31,690 nt of DNA from an uncultured Dysgonomonas sp. (GCA_937995835.1 CALKIV010000004.1:1-31690), one strand, 5' to 3'; positions 7,391 through 15,937 are shown, numbered from the stretch's first letter. Translations and numbers: made by a program. The notes: generated by a model not told the origin, from the sequence alone.

Positions 7391-7642
7391 TTATTTTATT
7401 GTGACGTCAAATCCTAGACCTTCGATTGACCCTTTTAATTTATTCTCATCCGTCTTATTTTTCTTGTACGTCAATGACACAGTCTTAGTTGGCAAATCTA
7501 TTCTGGTTTCTACAACATCCTTGTTTTTAGCCATCAGATCTTCCACTCGCTGCACACATTTTCCACAAGACATAGACACTTCAAAATCAACTGACTCAGT
7601 AGCATCTTCTTTCTTTCCAAATAATTTTGATGAAAATCGCAT
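7391..7642 (-). CDS. Heavy-metal-associated (HMA) domain protein, CopZ-like
   Basis: An 83-residue cytoplasmic protein. After a charged N-terminus (1-17), residues 18-83 form one HMA domain, beta-alpha-beta-beta-alpha-beta. The metal-binding motif is MSCGKC (24-29), with Cys26 and Cys29 in the MxCxxC position. The C-terminal half, TKTVSLTY followed by IEGLGFDV, matches the later strands and helix. Such domains carry Cu(I) or another soft metal to P-type ATPases or sensors. No metal-transporting ATPase is in the window. It is the first gene of a two-gene unit with the NlpE-like lipoprotein, from the promoter at 7665-7697. Confidence 0.85.
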   Translation of the reverse strand: MRFSSKLFGKKEDATESVDFEVSMSCGKCVQRVEDLMAKNKDVVETRIDLPTKTVSLTYKKNKTDENKLKGSIEGLGFDVTIK

Positions 7643-7664
7643 TTCTCATAAAGTTTTGCGGGCA

Positions 7665-7697
7665 CAAAGTTAATATTAAATTTCACTCTGCATCCAA
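7665..7697 (-). promoter_or_regulatory. Promoter for the HMA/NlpE-like unit
   Basis: On the minus strand TTG (7697-7695), 22 bases, then a perfect -7 box TAACTTTG (7672-7665). The expected start is near 7658, about 16 bases before the ATG. It lies just downstream of gcvP, so the metal unit starts independently of gcvP. Only an 8-bp A/T-only inverted repeat (7703-7710 with 7722-7729) could end the gcvP transcript. Confidence 0.6.
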
Positions 7698-7726
7698 ATT
7701 ACTAAAAAATTTTAAATAACTATTTT

Positions 7727-10585
7727 TTATCCTAAATCACAAAGGCACGAAACAAGATTTCTATCTCCAAAAGCATTATCAATACGGGCAACATCTATCC
7801 AAAATTTATTGGCTTTGACAAATGGAAGAGGGTATGCAGCCTTAGATCGAGGGTATTTATGTGTCCACTCATCAGCTGTAACTTCATATTGAGGGTGAGG
7901 AGCATTTACCAAGACATTATCGTCTTTAGGATATTCTCCTTTTTCCACTTCTTGTATCTCTTGCCAGATCTGGTTCATCGTGTCTAAGAAACGAGTTAGC
8001 TCAGCAAAGCCTTCGCTTTCTGTTGGCTCTATCATCAATGTACCTGCCACAGGGAAAGATAGTGTTGGTGCATGATAGCCATAATCCATCAGACGTTTAG
8101 CAATATCACTTTCAGTGATCCCTGAGGTTTTTTTTAGTTTTCTGCATTCTAAGATCAGCTCATGTCCCACTCTTCCTTGCTTCCCTCTATATACAATACC
8201 ATAAGTATCTTTCAATTCTTCAGCCAAATAGTTTGCATTTAGGATGGCTGTTTGCGTAGCACGCTTCAAACCATCTGCACCCATCATACGTATATAGCCA
8301 TAAGTTATTGGCAGAATTCCGGCACTACCGTATGGGGCTGATGCCACTGTATTGAGACCACTACCATTGGTCACCGGATGGTGAGGCAAGAATGGAATTA
8401 AATGCTCTGCTACACCGATAGGTCCTGCACCTGGTCCTCCTCCACCATGAGGGATAGCAAATGTTTTATGCAGATTGAGGTGACAAACATCAGCACCAAT
8501 GACTCCCGGACTGGTAATACCCACTTGTCCGTTCATGTTTGCCCCATCCATATAGACTTGTCCTCCATTTTGGTGAATGATGTCACAAATTTCTTTTATG
8601 GCTTCTTCAAAAATACCGTGCGTAGATGGATAAGTAATCATGCATCCAGCCAAAGTATCTTTATACTGCTCTGCTTTAGCTCTCATATCTTCCACCACCA
8701 CGTTTCCGTGCTCATCGCAAGCTGTGGTAATAGGTGTATAGCCGGCTTGTACAGCCGATGCTGGATTTGTTCCGTGTGCTGAAGCAGGAATCAACATAAT
8801 GCTTCGTTGACCTTGACCAATGCTATTCAGATATTCACGAATCACCATCAATCCTGTATATTCTCCCGCAGCGCCTGAATTGGGTTGGAAGCTGACACCG
8901 GCAAAGCCTGTGATTTCTTTCAGATATTCTCCTAGTTGCGAGATTAGCTCTGTATATCCTTGCACCTGATATTCTGGAGCAAAAGGATGTATATTTTGCA
9001 GTCCTGAAAGCCCTAAAGGAAGAAGCTCTGAGGCTGCATTGAGCTTCATGGTACATGAGCCTAATGAAATCATGGAGTGCGCTAAAGATATATCTTTACG
9101 CCCTAGACGAGTGATATACCTCATCAACTCTGTTTCACTATGATAATCCTTGAAAGTTGGATGCTCTAAAAATTCACTTGTTCTCTGGAACTTCTTATCA
9201 ATCGTGTTCTTTTCCGGCAAATCATCTATCATATAGACTTTCGCTCTGCCTGCAAGCATAGAGAACACTGCCAATAGTTCGTGAACTTTATATTCTGTCA
9301 ACGTTTCGTCGAAGCTAAGCCCTATTTCTCCTTCTTCAAAATAGCGAAGATTAATGTCTTGCATCTCTGCATGCAGTTTCACGTCTTCTTGACTCAAACC
9401 TTGAGGCAATGCTAGCTTGATGGTATCAAAATATTGATCATTCAGATTCTTATATCCTAATTCTGTCAACTCATCTACCACCAACGCCGTTACAGAGTGC
9501 ACACGCTTGGCTATATTTTTCAATCCCTCTGCTCCATGATATACAGCATAGAAGCCAGACATGGTAGCCAAAAGAGCTTGTGCTGTACAGATATTTGAGG
9601 TTGCTTTTTCTCTCTTGATATGTTGCTCACGAGTTTGTAGCGCCATACGATAGGCTTCTTTTCCGTAAGCATCTTTAGAAATTCCGATAATACGCCCCGG
9701 AACTTGTCGCTTATATTCTTCTCTCGTGGCAAAGAATCCTGCTGATGGGCCTCCATAAAACATTGGAATACCAAAACGCTGACTACTTCCAAAGGCTATA
9801 TCTGCACCCCATTCTCCCGGAGGAGTTAACAAAGTAAGAGCTAACAGATCGGTAGCCACTGCCACTTTGCAGTCTAATGCATGTGCCTTAGCCACAACCT
9901 CTTTGTAATCTAAGATACTTCCCTCTCCATTAGGGTATTGCAATACGATGCCGAAGTAGGTTTCGTCTAACTCAGCTGTTTTATAATCTCCAAAAACCAC
10001 CTCTATACCTTGTGGACGCATTCTGGTATTGATTACAGCCTTGGTTTGAGGGAATATGTTATTGTCAACAAATACTTTTCTGGCTCCTCGTTTCTCTTGA
10101 TCACGGCTTCTCAGGTTGAACATCATGGTCACAGCCTCTGCTCCTCCTGTTGCTTCATCTAGCAACGAACAGTTAGATAGTGGCAAACCGGTAAGCTCGC
10201 TGATAACGGTTTGGTAGTTCATCAGCGCCTCCAAACGACCTTGTGATATTTCTGCCTGATAAGGAGTGTAAGAGGTGTACCATGCCGGATTTTCAAATAC
10301 ATTTCTGTATATCACAGCAGGCGTAACGGTTCCATACCATCCCATTCCTATATATGAACTCACTTGACGATTCTTGGCAGCCTGTTGTGCTATTTCCTCT
10401 GCATACTCGTGCTCACTTAAAGCTTCGGGAAGCCTTAGCCCACCCTCTATGCGAATGTCTTTGGGGATTGTTTGATCGATCAGTTCGTCAATAGATTTGA
10501 CACCGATTCTGTCTAACATTTTCTTTTCGTCTTCTGGGCTTATACCAATATGACGGTCTTGAAATCTTTCAGCTTTCATAGTCAT
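7727..10585 (-). CDS. gcvP: Glycine dehydrogenase (decarboxylating), glycine cleavage P protein
   Basis: A 952-residue PLP enzyme, the P protein of the glycine cleavage system. It decarboxylates glycine and passes the aminomethyl group to lipoyl-GcvH. It is the fused single-chain form: the N-terminal half corresponds to GcvPA (DRHIGIS, YTPYQAEISQGRLEALMNYQ) and the C-terminal half to GcvPB. The PLP lysine is Lys707 in HLNLHKTF, followed by the glycine-rich IPHGGGGPG. GcvT and gcvH are not in the window. The start ATG at 10585 is 9 bases after the stop of the MBL hydrolase gene, so the two are probably co-transcribed; ATG two codons later is possible too. No glycine-riboswitch-like structure was seen upstream. 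Length is normal. Confidence 0.97.
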   Translation of the reverse strand: MTMKAERFQDRHIGISPEDEKKMLDRIGVKSIDELIDQTIPKDIRIEGGLRLPEALSEHEYAEEIAQQAAKNRQVSSYIGMGWYGTVTPAVIYRNVFENPAWYTSYTPYQAEISQGRLEALMNYQTVISELTGLPLSNCSLLDEATGGAEAVTMMFNLRSRDQEKRGARKVFVDNNIFPQTKAVINTRMRPQGIEVVFGDYKTAELDETYFGIVLQYPNGEGSILDYKEVVAKAHALDCKVAVATDLLALTLLTPPGEWGADIAFGSSQRFGIPMFYGGPSAGFFATREEYKRQVPGRIIGISKDAYGKEAYRMALQTREQHIKREKATSNICTAQALLATMSGFYAVYHGAEGLKNIAKRVHSVTALVVDELTELGYKNLNDQYFDTIKLALPQGLSQEDVKLHAEMQDINLRYFEEGEIGLSFDETLTEYKVHELLAVFSMLAGRAKVYMIDDLPEKNTIDKKFQRTSEFLEHPTFKDYHSETELMRYITRLGRKDISLAHSMISLGSCTMKLNAASELLPLGLSGLQNIHPFAPEYQVQGYTELISQLGEYLKEITGFAGVSFQPNSGAAGEYTGLMVIREYLNSIGQGQRSIMLIPASAHGTNPASAVQAGYTPITTACDEHGNVVVEDMRAKAEQYKDTLAGCMITYPSTHGIFEEAIKEICDIIHQNGGQVYMDGANMNGQVGITSPGVIGADVCHLNLHKTFAIPHGGGGPGAGPIGVAEHLIPFLPHHPVTNGSGLNTVASAPYGSAGILPITYGYIRMMGADGLKRATQTAILNANYLAEELKDTYGIVYRGKQGRVGHELILECRKLKKTSGITESDIAKRLMDYGYHAPTLSFPVAGTLMIEPTESEGFAELTRFLDTMNQIWQEIQEVEKGEYPKDDNVLVNAPHPQYEVTADEWTHKYPRSKAAYPLPFVKANKFWIDVARIDNAFGDRNLVSCLCDLG

Positions 10586-10594
10586 TGAAGTTTT

Positions 10595-11236
10595 TTATAC
10601 TAAAAATGGGTTATTCTCTCTTTCGTAGCCAATGGTTGTGGAAGGTCCATGACCTGAATAAATCAATGTTTCGTCCGGCAATACCATTAGCTTTTTCTTG
10701 ATGCCTGTGATCAATTGATCGTGATCTCCTCCTACAAGGTCGGTTCGCCCTACACTACCGTGAAACAGCACATCGCCGACAAAGGCACATTTTGCTTCTT
10801 CGTTGTGGAAAACGATACTGCCTAACGAGTGACCGGGGATATGATAGATCTTCAGTTTTTGATTACCAAAACTGATCACATCGTCTTCCGTAAGATACTT
10901 TTCAATGCGTGGGGCTGGCTCACCTGTGTCGGGAAAGCCAAACATCTGCAATTGCTCTTTGAACTGGCTCAACAATGGCTCATCGCCCTTATGAGCTTCT
11001 AAACCTAACCCATATTTACGGGTCACGAGGTTGATCCCAAACACATGATCGAAATGTAGATGTGTGTTGATGATATGTTTTACACGCAAACTGTTGTCAC
11101 TGATAAAGTTTAGCAACTGCTTTTGCTCCTCGGGAAAGTAACATCCTGCATCAATGATTACACATTCTTTGGTATCATCGTAAGCTATATATGTATGCTC
11201 GGCAACAGGATTAAACTCAAATATTCTTACCTTCAT
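10595..11236 (-). CDS. MBL-fold hydrolase, GloB-like
   Basis: A 213-residue cytoplasmic metallo-beta-lactamase-fold protein. The metal site THLHFDH is at 58-64 (His59, His61, Asp63, His64). Other ligands lie in IPGHSLGS, FVGDVLF and YSGHGPST. The length and the GHSLGSIVF / GDVLFHGSVGRTD pattern match the short bacterial hydroxyacylglutathione-hydrolase-like (YcbL-type) group rather than full-length GloB, which has an extra C-terminal glutathione-binding domain. The natural substrate is unknown. It precedes gcvP by 9 bases. A 13-bp inverted repeat spans its ribosome-binding region (see 11239-11292). Confidence 0.85.
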   Translation of the reverse strand: MKVRIFEFNPVAEHTYIAYDDTKECVIIDAGCYFPEEQKQLLNFISDNSLRVKHIINTHLHFDHVFGINLVTRKYGLGLEAHKGDEPLLSQFKEQLQMFGFPDTGEPAPRIEKYLTEDDVISFGNQKLKIYHIPGHSLGSIVFHNEEAKCAFVGDVLFHGSVGRTDLVGGDHDQLITGIKKKLMVLPDETLIYSGHGPSTTIGYERENNPFLV

Positions 11237-11238
11237 GC

Positions 11239-11292
11239 TTCTTTTCTTTTTTGTGGAAATTATATATCAATAAAGATATAAAAAGAAAAGAA
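11239..11292 (-). repeat. 13-bp inverted repeat over the MBL hydrolase ribosome-binding region
   Basis: TTCTTTTCTTTTT (11239-11251) is the exact reverse complement of AAAAAGAAAAGAA (11280-11292), separated by 28 bases. On the minus strand the second arm is the purine-rich stretch two bases before the ATG at 11236, and the first arm lies just after the stop of the upstream lipoprotein gene. Folding would hide the initiation region. It lacks a U tail, so it is a poor terminator. Confidence 0.55.
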
Positions 11293-11302
11293 CATTACAA
11301 TA

Positions 11303-12436
11303 TTATATATTCAGCCGTATGCGGACATATTGCCAAACACCCTGATTTTCGTTCATAAAAGTGCCTGCCAAACCTGAGGAAATTACCCTAACATATAGTG
11401 CCCCATCGCCACCAAAGTAGTAATCGTCTAAGGAGCCATGATAGGATAAAGCAGGAACCCACTTGGAGAAAAACCAACTACTGACTAGTCCTATTTTGCC
11501 TGAAGAATCTCTTTTATTCAATGCGAACTCAGTTCCTGACTCATAAGGATTTCCCCACATATCTACGATATATTTCCCATCAGGCGAAACAACAAAAAAG
11601 GTAGTGGAAGTTAATACCTTTTTTCCTGTATCTGCATCGTAAAGATATGAATCAAGATGTTCGTAGCCAGACTTATGCACACCATGTAAATTTAGAGCGT
11701 CCCACTTCCCTAGGTAAGTGTATTCTGCAGCACCTTCAAAGCTTTCTTCGTAACTAACATCCTTCAGTTTGATATTTTTATCTCTGCAACAGATTGTAAG
11801 CACACCATTCTGTTTAGACACTCCTCCCATAATGGTATCGTTGAACTCAAAAGGTATCTTTACTGTTTTCTTATTTTTTAAGAATTCCTCTTCCGAGATT
11901 TCTTCCACTTGCAAAGTGTCACTCTCTGTCAATACTCTAGTTTGCACGTCTCCTCCAGACCAATAAGAGATGGTAAGCAAATCCTCAAATGGCAGCTTCA
12001 AGTCGTTGATATCTCCCAACTGTTCTCGCTTAGCATAACCCACTTTCACTTGATAATCTAGCGCTGGACGCTCGATCATCCTATTCCATGGGACATCAAG
12101 TATTTTGATCCACCCACCCTCAGAGGCTATCACAGCTATACTATCGCCTTGATAGAGATCGAATGCCATAGGAGAGGTCTCGTCTGGCAAGGTGTAAACT
12201 TTTCGAGAATTTGTACTCGTCTTAGTGAAAAGCACATATTCGAGGATAGTATAAGCACCCAGCTGTGTGCTATCAAAATTTTGTTGCACAATTTCAAAGG
12301 CTTTATCTTCATCCTCACTTATATTAGCCTCCTCTTCTATAATAGAAGGTGCAAGCACAGATGCCGTTTTTTCTTTTCCACAAGAGAAAAAAAGAACCGA
12401 AGCAAATAAAATGTAAAGTAGTGTGTTAATTTTCAT
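11303..12436 (-). CDS. Lipoprotein with SH3-like domain, function unknown
   Basis: A 377-residue lipoprotein. The frame opens upstream at 12481 inside the preceding SDR gene, but the ATG at 12436 gives a clean lipoprotein signal (MKINTLLYILFASVLFFSC, lipidated Cys19) and is the likely start. An acidic linker follows (SIIEEEANISEDEDKAF). Residues about 80-120 resemble a bacterial SH3 (SH3b) fold: YTLPDETSPMAFDLYQGDSI, then IASEGGWIKILDV. The remaining 250 residues are beta-rich with no motif I recognise. Such domains often bind peptidoglycan or other envelope ligands, but no function can be claimed. The start is 11 bases after the SDR stop, so it belongs to the same minus-strand run. Confidence 0.72.
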   Translation of the reverse strand: MKINTLLYILFASVLFFSCGKEKTASVLAPSIIEEEANISEDEDKAFEIVQQNFDSTQLGAYTILEYVLFTKTSTNSRKVYTLPDETSPMAFDLYQGDSIAVIASEGGWIKILDVPWNRMIERPALDYQVKVGYAKREQLGDINDLKLPFEDLLTISYWSGGDVQTRVLTESDTLQVEEISEEEFLKNKKTVKIPFEFNDTIMGGVSKQNGVLTICCRDKNIKLKDVSYEESFEGAAEYTYLGKWDALNLHGVHKSGYEHLDSYLYDADTGKKVLTSTTFFVVSPDGKYIVDMWGNPYESGTEFALNKRDSSGKIGLVSSWFFSKWVPALSYHGSLDDYYFGGDGALYVRVISSGLAGTFMNENQGVWQYVRIRLNI

Positions 12437-12447
12437 TGTTATAATCT

Positions 12448-13260
12448 TTATTTCACTTGATAATAGACTCTCAATATCCACTGAAAGAATCTACCGGGCA
12501 CAAGCCTTTTCACAAAAATAGATAAGCGCTCTACAATATTACCGATGGGATGTCGGAAGGCTGGCTTACTGCTTCTTACTATTTTGGAAACCAGTTTGGC
12601 GATCTTTGCTGGATCGCTTCCACCCTTTTCGTTTTCCTCTATCAACTTCAGAGAGATTGCAAATTGATCTTTATACTCGGGATGCTCCTGCGTTGCTTTC
12701 GAAATCATCCGATGTCCCGTAAATCCTGTATTGAAATCTCCGGGCTGTATCATTGCCACATTCACTTTGAAGGGGTGTAATTCTAATCGGAGCGCTTCAC
12801 TGAAGCCTTCGACTGCAAACTTAGAGGCTGAATAAAGTCCTTGAAAAGGCAATCCCATTACACCTCCAACGGAACTTACATTGATGATTGTTCCCGATCG
12901 TTGTTTCCGCAGAATAGGAACAACTGCTGTACAGACATTAAAAACTCCCTTGAAATTGACATCCATTTGAAAATCGAACTCCTCAGGGGTGGTCAGCTCT
13001 AATGCTCCCACAATGCCAGCACCAGCGTTGTTCATCACCACATCTATTCCTCCATGCTCTTTTACGATTTGTGCTACACAAGCATCCACCGACGCTCTTT
13101 CTGTCACATCGCATTGCAAGAAAGTCAGATTGGCTTTGTCCGACTTCACTGGTTTTCTACTGGTTCCGTACACAATATGTCCTTCGGCTACTAACTTTTC
13201 GGCACAGGCTTTGCCAATTCCGGAGGATGCACCTGTAATTAAAATAATTTTTGGAGTCAC
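12448..13260 (-). CDS. Short-chain dehydrogenase/reductase (SDR)
   Basis: A 270-residue NAD(P)-dependent oxidoreductase of the classical SDR family. The cofactor motif TGASSGIG is at 9-16, NNAG at 77-80, and the catalytic set includes Ser130 with Tyr143-x3-Lys147 (YSASK). An Arg in GTSRKP after the second strand suggests NADP(H). The C-terminal part (KIVRSSKPAFRHPIG, then a hydrophobic basic stretch) resembles SDRs that act on lipids or hydrophobic substrates. Translation starts with GTG at 13260; there is no ATG between it and the rsmG stop 7 bases upstream. It is co-oriented and tightly spaced with rsmG and the SH3-like lipoprotein gene. Substrate unknown. Confidence 0.88.
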   Translation of the reverse strand: MTPKIILITGASSGIGKACAEKLVAEGHIVYGTSRKPVKSDKANLTFLQCDVTERASVDACVAQIVKEHGGIDVVMNNAGAGIVGALELTTPEEFDFQMDVNFKGVFNVCTAVVPILRKQRSGTIINVSSVGGVMGLPFQGLYSASKFAVEGFSEALRLELHPFKVNVAMIQPGDFNTGFTGHRMISKATQEHPEYKDQFAISLKLIEENEKGGSDPAKIAKLVSKIVRSSKPAFRHPIGNIVERLSIFVKRLVPGRFFQWILRVYYQVK

Positions 13261-13267
13261 TTCTTTT

Positions 13268-13888
13268 TTATATCAATACATAAACTACTTTCTTCGTCTC
13301 GAAGAATTCTTCTTCAAAATACATAGACAACTCATCTGCTTCGGCTGTCTTCTTAAAAGGTTTCATTTCTTCAGCTAAATCGCCCCCTTTTAGGCAGATC
13401 AAGCCATTGGGCAAAACATTCATCTGTTTGGTAGATATATTTTTCTTCACCAAGGTAACCAATTCAGGAAGTGCCATCACAGCACGACTGACCACAAAGT
13501 CAAATTTATCCTTCACTTCTTGCACCCTAGAGTGTCTTGTCTCTACATTGGTTAACCCAATTGACGCTGCCACCTCTGTTGCCACCTTCACCTTTTTGCC
13601 AATGCTATCAATCAGTAAAAATTTGCATTTGGGAAATAGAATAGCCAAAGGGATACCCGGAAATCCTCCTCCTGTGCCCACATCCATAATGGTGGTGCCA
13701 TCCTTGAAGTTGATCAATTTGGCGATCCCCAACGAATGGAGCACATGATGAGTGTATAGGTTTTCGATGTCTTTTCGCGAAACTACGTTGATCTTGCTAT
13801 TCCAATCTACATAGAGATCGTATAGTTTGCCGAATTGTTCTTTTTGCTTTTCCGTGATATCAGGAAAATATTTTAATATTATGTCCAT
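13268..13888 (-). CDS. rsmG: 16S rRNA (guanine-527-N7)-methyltransferase RsmG
   Basis: A 206-residue SAM-dependent methyltransferase that modifies G527 of 16S rRNA (also called GidB). The SAM-binding motif DVGTGGGFPGIPLAI starts near residue 69 and is diagnostic. KINVVSRKDIENLYTHHVLHSL before it and FDFVVSRAVMALPELV after it are further family motifs. Length is normal. The start ATG at 13888 lies 2 bases after the stop of the DUF3298-type lipoprotein gene, so translation may be coupled. In many bacteria rsmG sits next to mnmG or parA; here it is in a different context. Confidence 0.95.
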   Translation of the reverse strand: MDIILKYFPDITEKQKEQFGKLYDLYVDWNSKINVVSRKDIENLYTHHVLHSLGIAKLINFKDGTTIMDVGTGGGFPGIPLAILFPKCKFLLIDSIGKKVKVATEVAASIGLTNVETRHSRVQEVKDKFDFVVSRAVMALPELVTLVKKNISTKQMNVLPNGLICLKGGDLAEEMKPFKKTAEADELSMYFEEEFFETKKVVYVLI

Positions 13889-13890
13889 TT

Positions 13891-14790
13891 TTATTCTTCT
13901 GTTTGTTCTGTCTCTTCCTTTTGATACAAAATAGAAATTGGTGATTCATTCTTTAATATTCCTAAACGCGAAAGATCATCCAGATTGATCAATATATTTA
14001 AAGCTCCCAGTTCTGCATCAGCATACTCGCCGGGATTGTATGTATAATTTACTCCTTGACCTGTGATGTAGAAATTATTGTTCGATCCAAGATCCGCCGC
14101 ACCCCAATAGCCCAAACTATTTAATTCTTCTACTGTTTGCACACCGTTACTTCTGAACAACTGCTCAATCAGCCCCTTATTTAGATCTTCTCTATAACCT
14201 TCTCTGAAGAGATCTTCTTCTTTCAGTTTCTGCCCGTTGACCAAATCGAAGAGTAAATTTTCGTAAACCACTGAAGTGGTATCTGCTCCACTGTATTCTA
14301 TCACTTGCAGTTGATAGGATATCAGGTTGGCTTCGTCAAACAGTACTTTTGTGGTGATTTCTTTCGTATAGGATTCGCTCTGCGGTGCTGAATTTTTCCA
14401 AAAAGAAAAATCTTTTTTCTCCTCTTCCATATATTCAGCAATATAATCTGTGGCATATCTTTCCAACACTTCTTTCGACAAAGCTTCTTGCAGAGCCTCA
14501 TCATCTATCAAAGCATAGCTCAGCTCTTGCTGAATGGATGCCACTATCTCCGTTTTTTCATACTCTTTAGGCACTATAAATTCAATTCTGACACTGCACG
14601 AGCTTTCTGTCAGACTATCCAACTTTATTGTTTCAGCCTTATTTATATAAATAGTGTCCCAAACTATAGGATTGGGGGTCATATGCCTTTGCACTCTAGC
14701 TTCCTCTTTTTCGGCAGCAGACGGACGACAACTGACCCACAGGGCTACAACTGCCAAAACAGCGAACGAACTTATGATTAGCTTCTTCAT
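13891..14790 (-). CDS. DUF3298/DUF4163 (RsiV-like) lipoprotein
   Basis: A 299-residue lipoprotein with a lipobox ending ALWVSC, lipidated Cys21. Residues about 60-180 fit DUF4163 (a strand-rich region with SVRIEFIVP, a helix ending TDYIAEYMEEE, then LISYQLQVIEYSGADTTSVV). Residues about 185-280 fit DUF3298 (NLLFDLVNGQKLKEEDLF, then NFYITGQGVNYTYNPGEYAD). The same pair of domains forms the sensing part of anti-sigma factor RsiV, which binds lysozyme in Bacillus; that function should not be assumed for a free lipoprotein. It is the first gene of the minus-strand run through rsmG. A -7-like box lies upstream at 14883-14890. Confidence 0.82.
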   Translation of the reverse strand: MKKLIISSFAVLAVVALWVSCRPSAAEKEEARVQRHMTPNPIVWDTIYINKAETIKLDSLTESSCSVRIEFIVPKEYEKTEIVASIQQELSYALIDDEALQEALSKEVLERYATDYIAEYMEEEKKDFSFWKNSAPQSESYTKEITTKVLFDEANLISYQLQVIEYSGADTTSVVYENLLFDLVNGQKLKEEDLFREGYREDLNKGLIEQLFRSNGVQTVEELNSLGYWGAADLGSNNNFYITGQGVNYTYNPGEYADAELGALNILINLDDLSRLGILKNESPISILYQKEETEQTEE

Positions 14791-14882
14791 ATCCCAATAC
14801 TTTAGTTTACATACTCTTCTCTACCTGCTGATTGTTATCCGATAAAACAACACGTAACAATTATTAGTTCTTTAAGAAGAAA

Positions 14883-14890
14883 CAAAGATA
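14883..14890 (-). promoter_or_regulatory. Candidate -7 box for the DUF3298-type/rsmG run
   Basis: TATCTTTG on the minus strand matches TAnnTTTG exactly, about 93 bases before the ATG at 14790. No TTG sits at the expected distance upstream, so only half the promoter is supported. Confidence 0.4.
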
Positions 14891-14995
14891 GAACAAAAGA
14901 TATATAATACTTGACGCTTAGCCCAATTCATTTTCTTTACCTTGCCTTCTAGTCGTTATTTTTTTGTACCTTCAAGAAAACATCTATCAATATTT

Positions 14996-15937
14996 ATGAA
15001 CTGGAAAACAGATATATTAGGCACTGATTTTGAGCAACTCACTATTCCTCTAAAGGCTGACAAGGAGGGACCGGTAGTCGCCACCCTCGTTCGTCGTCTA
15101 ACGACTAAACCCAGAGGGACAGCCATTTTATATATTCATGGATTTAATGACTATTTTTTTCAGAGAGAAATGGCAGTCAAATTTAATGATGGTGGATATA
15201 ATCTCTATGCCTTAGATTTGCGTAAATACGGGCGCTCGTATCTACCTCATCAAAAATTCAATGACATCAAAAACCTGAATACCTACTACGAAGAGATAGA
15301 TAAAGCATTAATGATCATTCGATCAACGGGAAATCAAAACATCATCCTAATGGGACATTCCACCGGAGGATTGATTGTTACTTTATATGCAAAAGACAAT
15401 ACAAAAAGACGGTTATTTGATGGAATTATTCTCAACAGCCCGTTTTTTGAGTTCAATACATCAGCTATCCTTGAGAAGCTTATCCCTATTGCATCAACTA
15501 TTGGCAAATACTTCCCCACGATGGAGATTGGTGGTGTACTAAGCGAAGAATATGGGGAAAGCCTGCACAAAGATTATAAAGGAGAGTGGGATTACGATCT
15601 CCAATGGAAGCCAAACACGGTGCCCCCTATCTCTTTGGGGTGGTTAAGAGCCATCAGAGAGGGGCACAAACGATTGAAACACACCTTCCCTATTTATCAA
15701 TCGATACTTGTTTTACATTCAGATGCTACCATCACAGATAAAAAAAATGATGAACAAATGCATTCGATGGATGCTGTGCTTTCTGTTGCTCATATTGCAC
15801 AAATAGCTCAAAACATAGTGGGTGATGTGCAAACAGTAGCCATAAAAAACGGGATGCATGATCTCGTTCTATCACGAAAAGAAGTGAGAGAAAAGGTGTA
15901 TACCGTAATGCTAAGCTGGATACAAGCAAAGATTTAA
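14996..15937 (+). CDS. Alpha/beta hydrolase, monoglyceride-lipase/lysophospholipase-like
   Basis: A 313-residue serine hydrolase of the S33 / Hydrolase_4 type. The oxyanion region is LYIHGFNDYF (45-54), followed by YALDLRKYGRS. The nucleophile is Ser122 in GHSTGG (120-125), the Asp candidate lies in LHSDATITD, and the His is in NGMHDLVLSRKEVR near the C-terminus, so the triad is complete. No signal peptide is visible. The frame opens at a TTG (14942), but the ATG at 14996 starts exactly at the conserved region, so I prefer it. It converges on the MFS gene and their stop codons overlap by 3 bases inside TTAA. Likely substrate is a lipid ester; this is inference. Confidence 0.87.
   Translation: MNWKTDILGTDFEQLTIPLKADKEGPVVATLVRRLTTKPRGTAILYIHGFNDYFFQREMAVKFNDGGYNLYALDLRKYGRSYLPHQKFNDIKNLNTYYEEIDKALMIIRSTGNQNIILMGHSTGGLIVTLYAKDNTKRRLFDGIILNSPFFEFNTSAILEKLIPIASTIGKYFPTMEIGGVLSEEYGESLHKDYKGEWDYDLQWKPNTVPPISLGWLRAIREGHKRLKHTFPIYQSILVLHSDATITDKKNDEQMHSMDAVLSVAHIAQIAQNIVGDVQTVAIKNGMHDLVLSRKEVREKVYTVMLSWIQAKI

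Noticed and set aside
8402..8782. 126-codon plus-strand ORF inside gcvP
   Set aside because: It is antisense to strongly conserved gcvP sequence (PLP-lysine region) and has no promoter or family resemblance.
10586..11302. Glycine riboswitch for the gcvP unit
   Set aside because: The 9-base gap before gcvP and the 66-base gap before the MBL gene are too short for the aptamer, and no matching conserved core is visible.
11303..11769. Possible separate gene in the 3' part of the SH3-like lipoprotein
   Set aside because: The reading frame is continuous from the lipoprotein start with no internal start signal.
14488..14781. 97-codon plus-strand ORF opposite the DUF3298-type lipoprotein
   Set aside because: It is an antisense shadow of a conserved lipoprotein gene, with no recognisable motifs.
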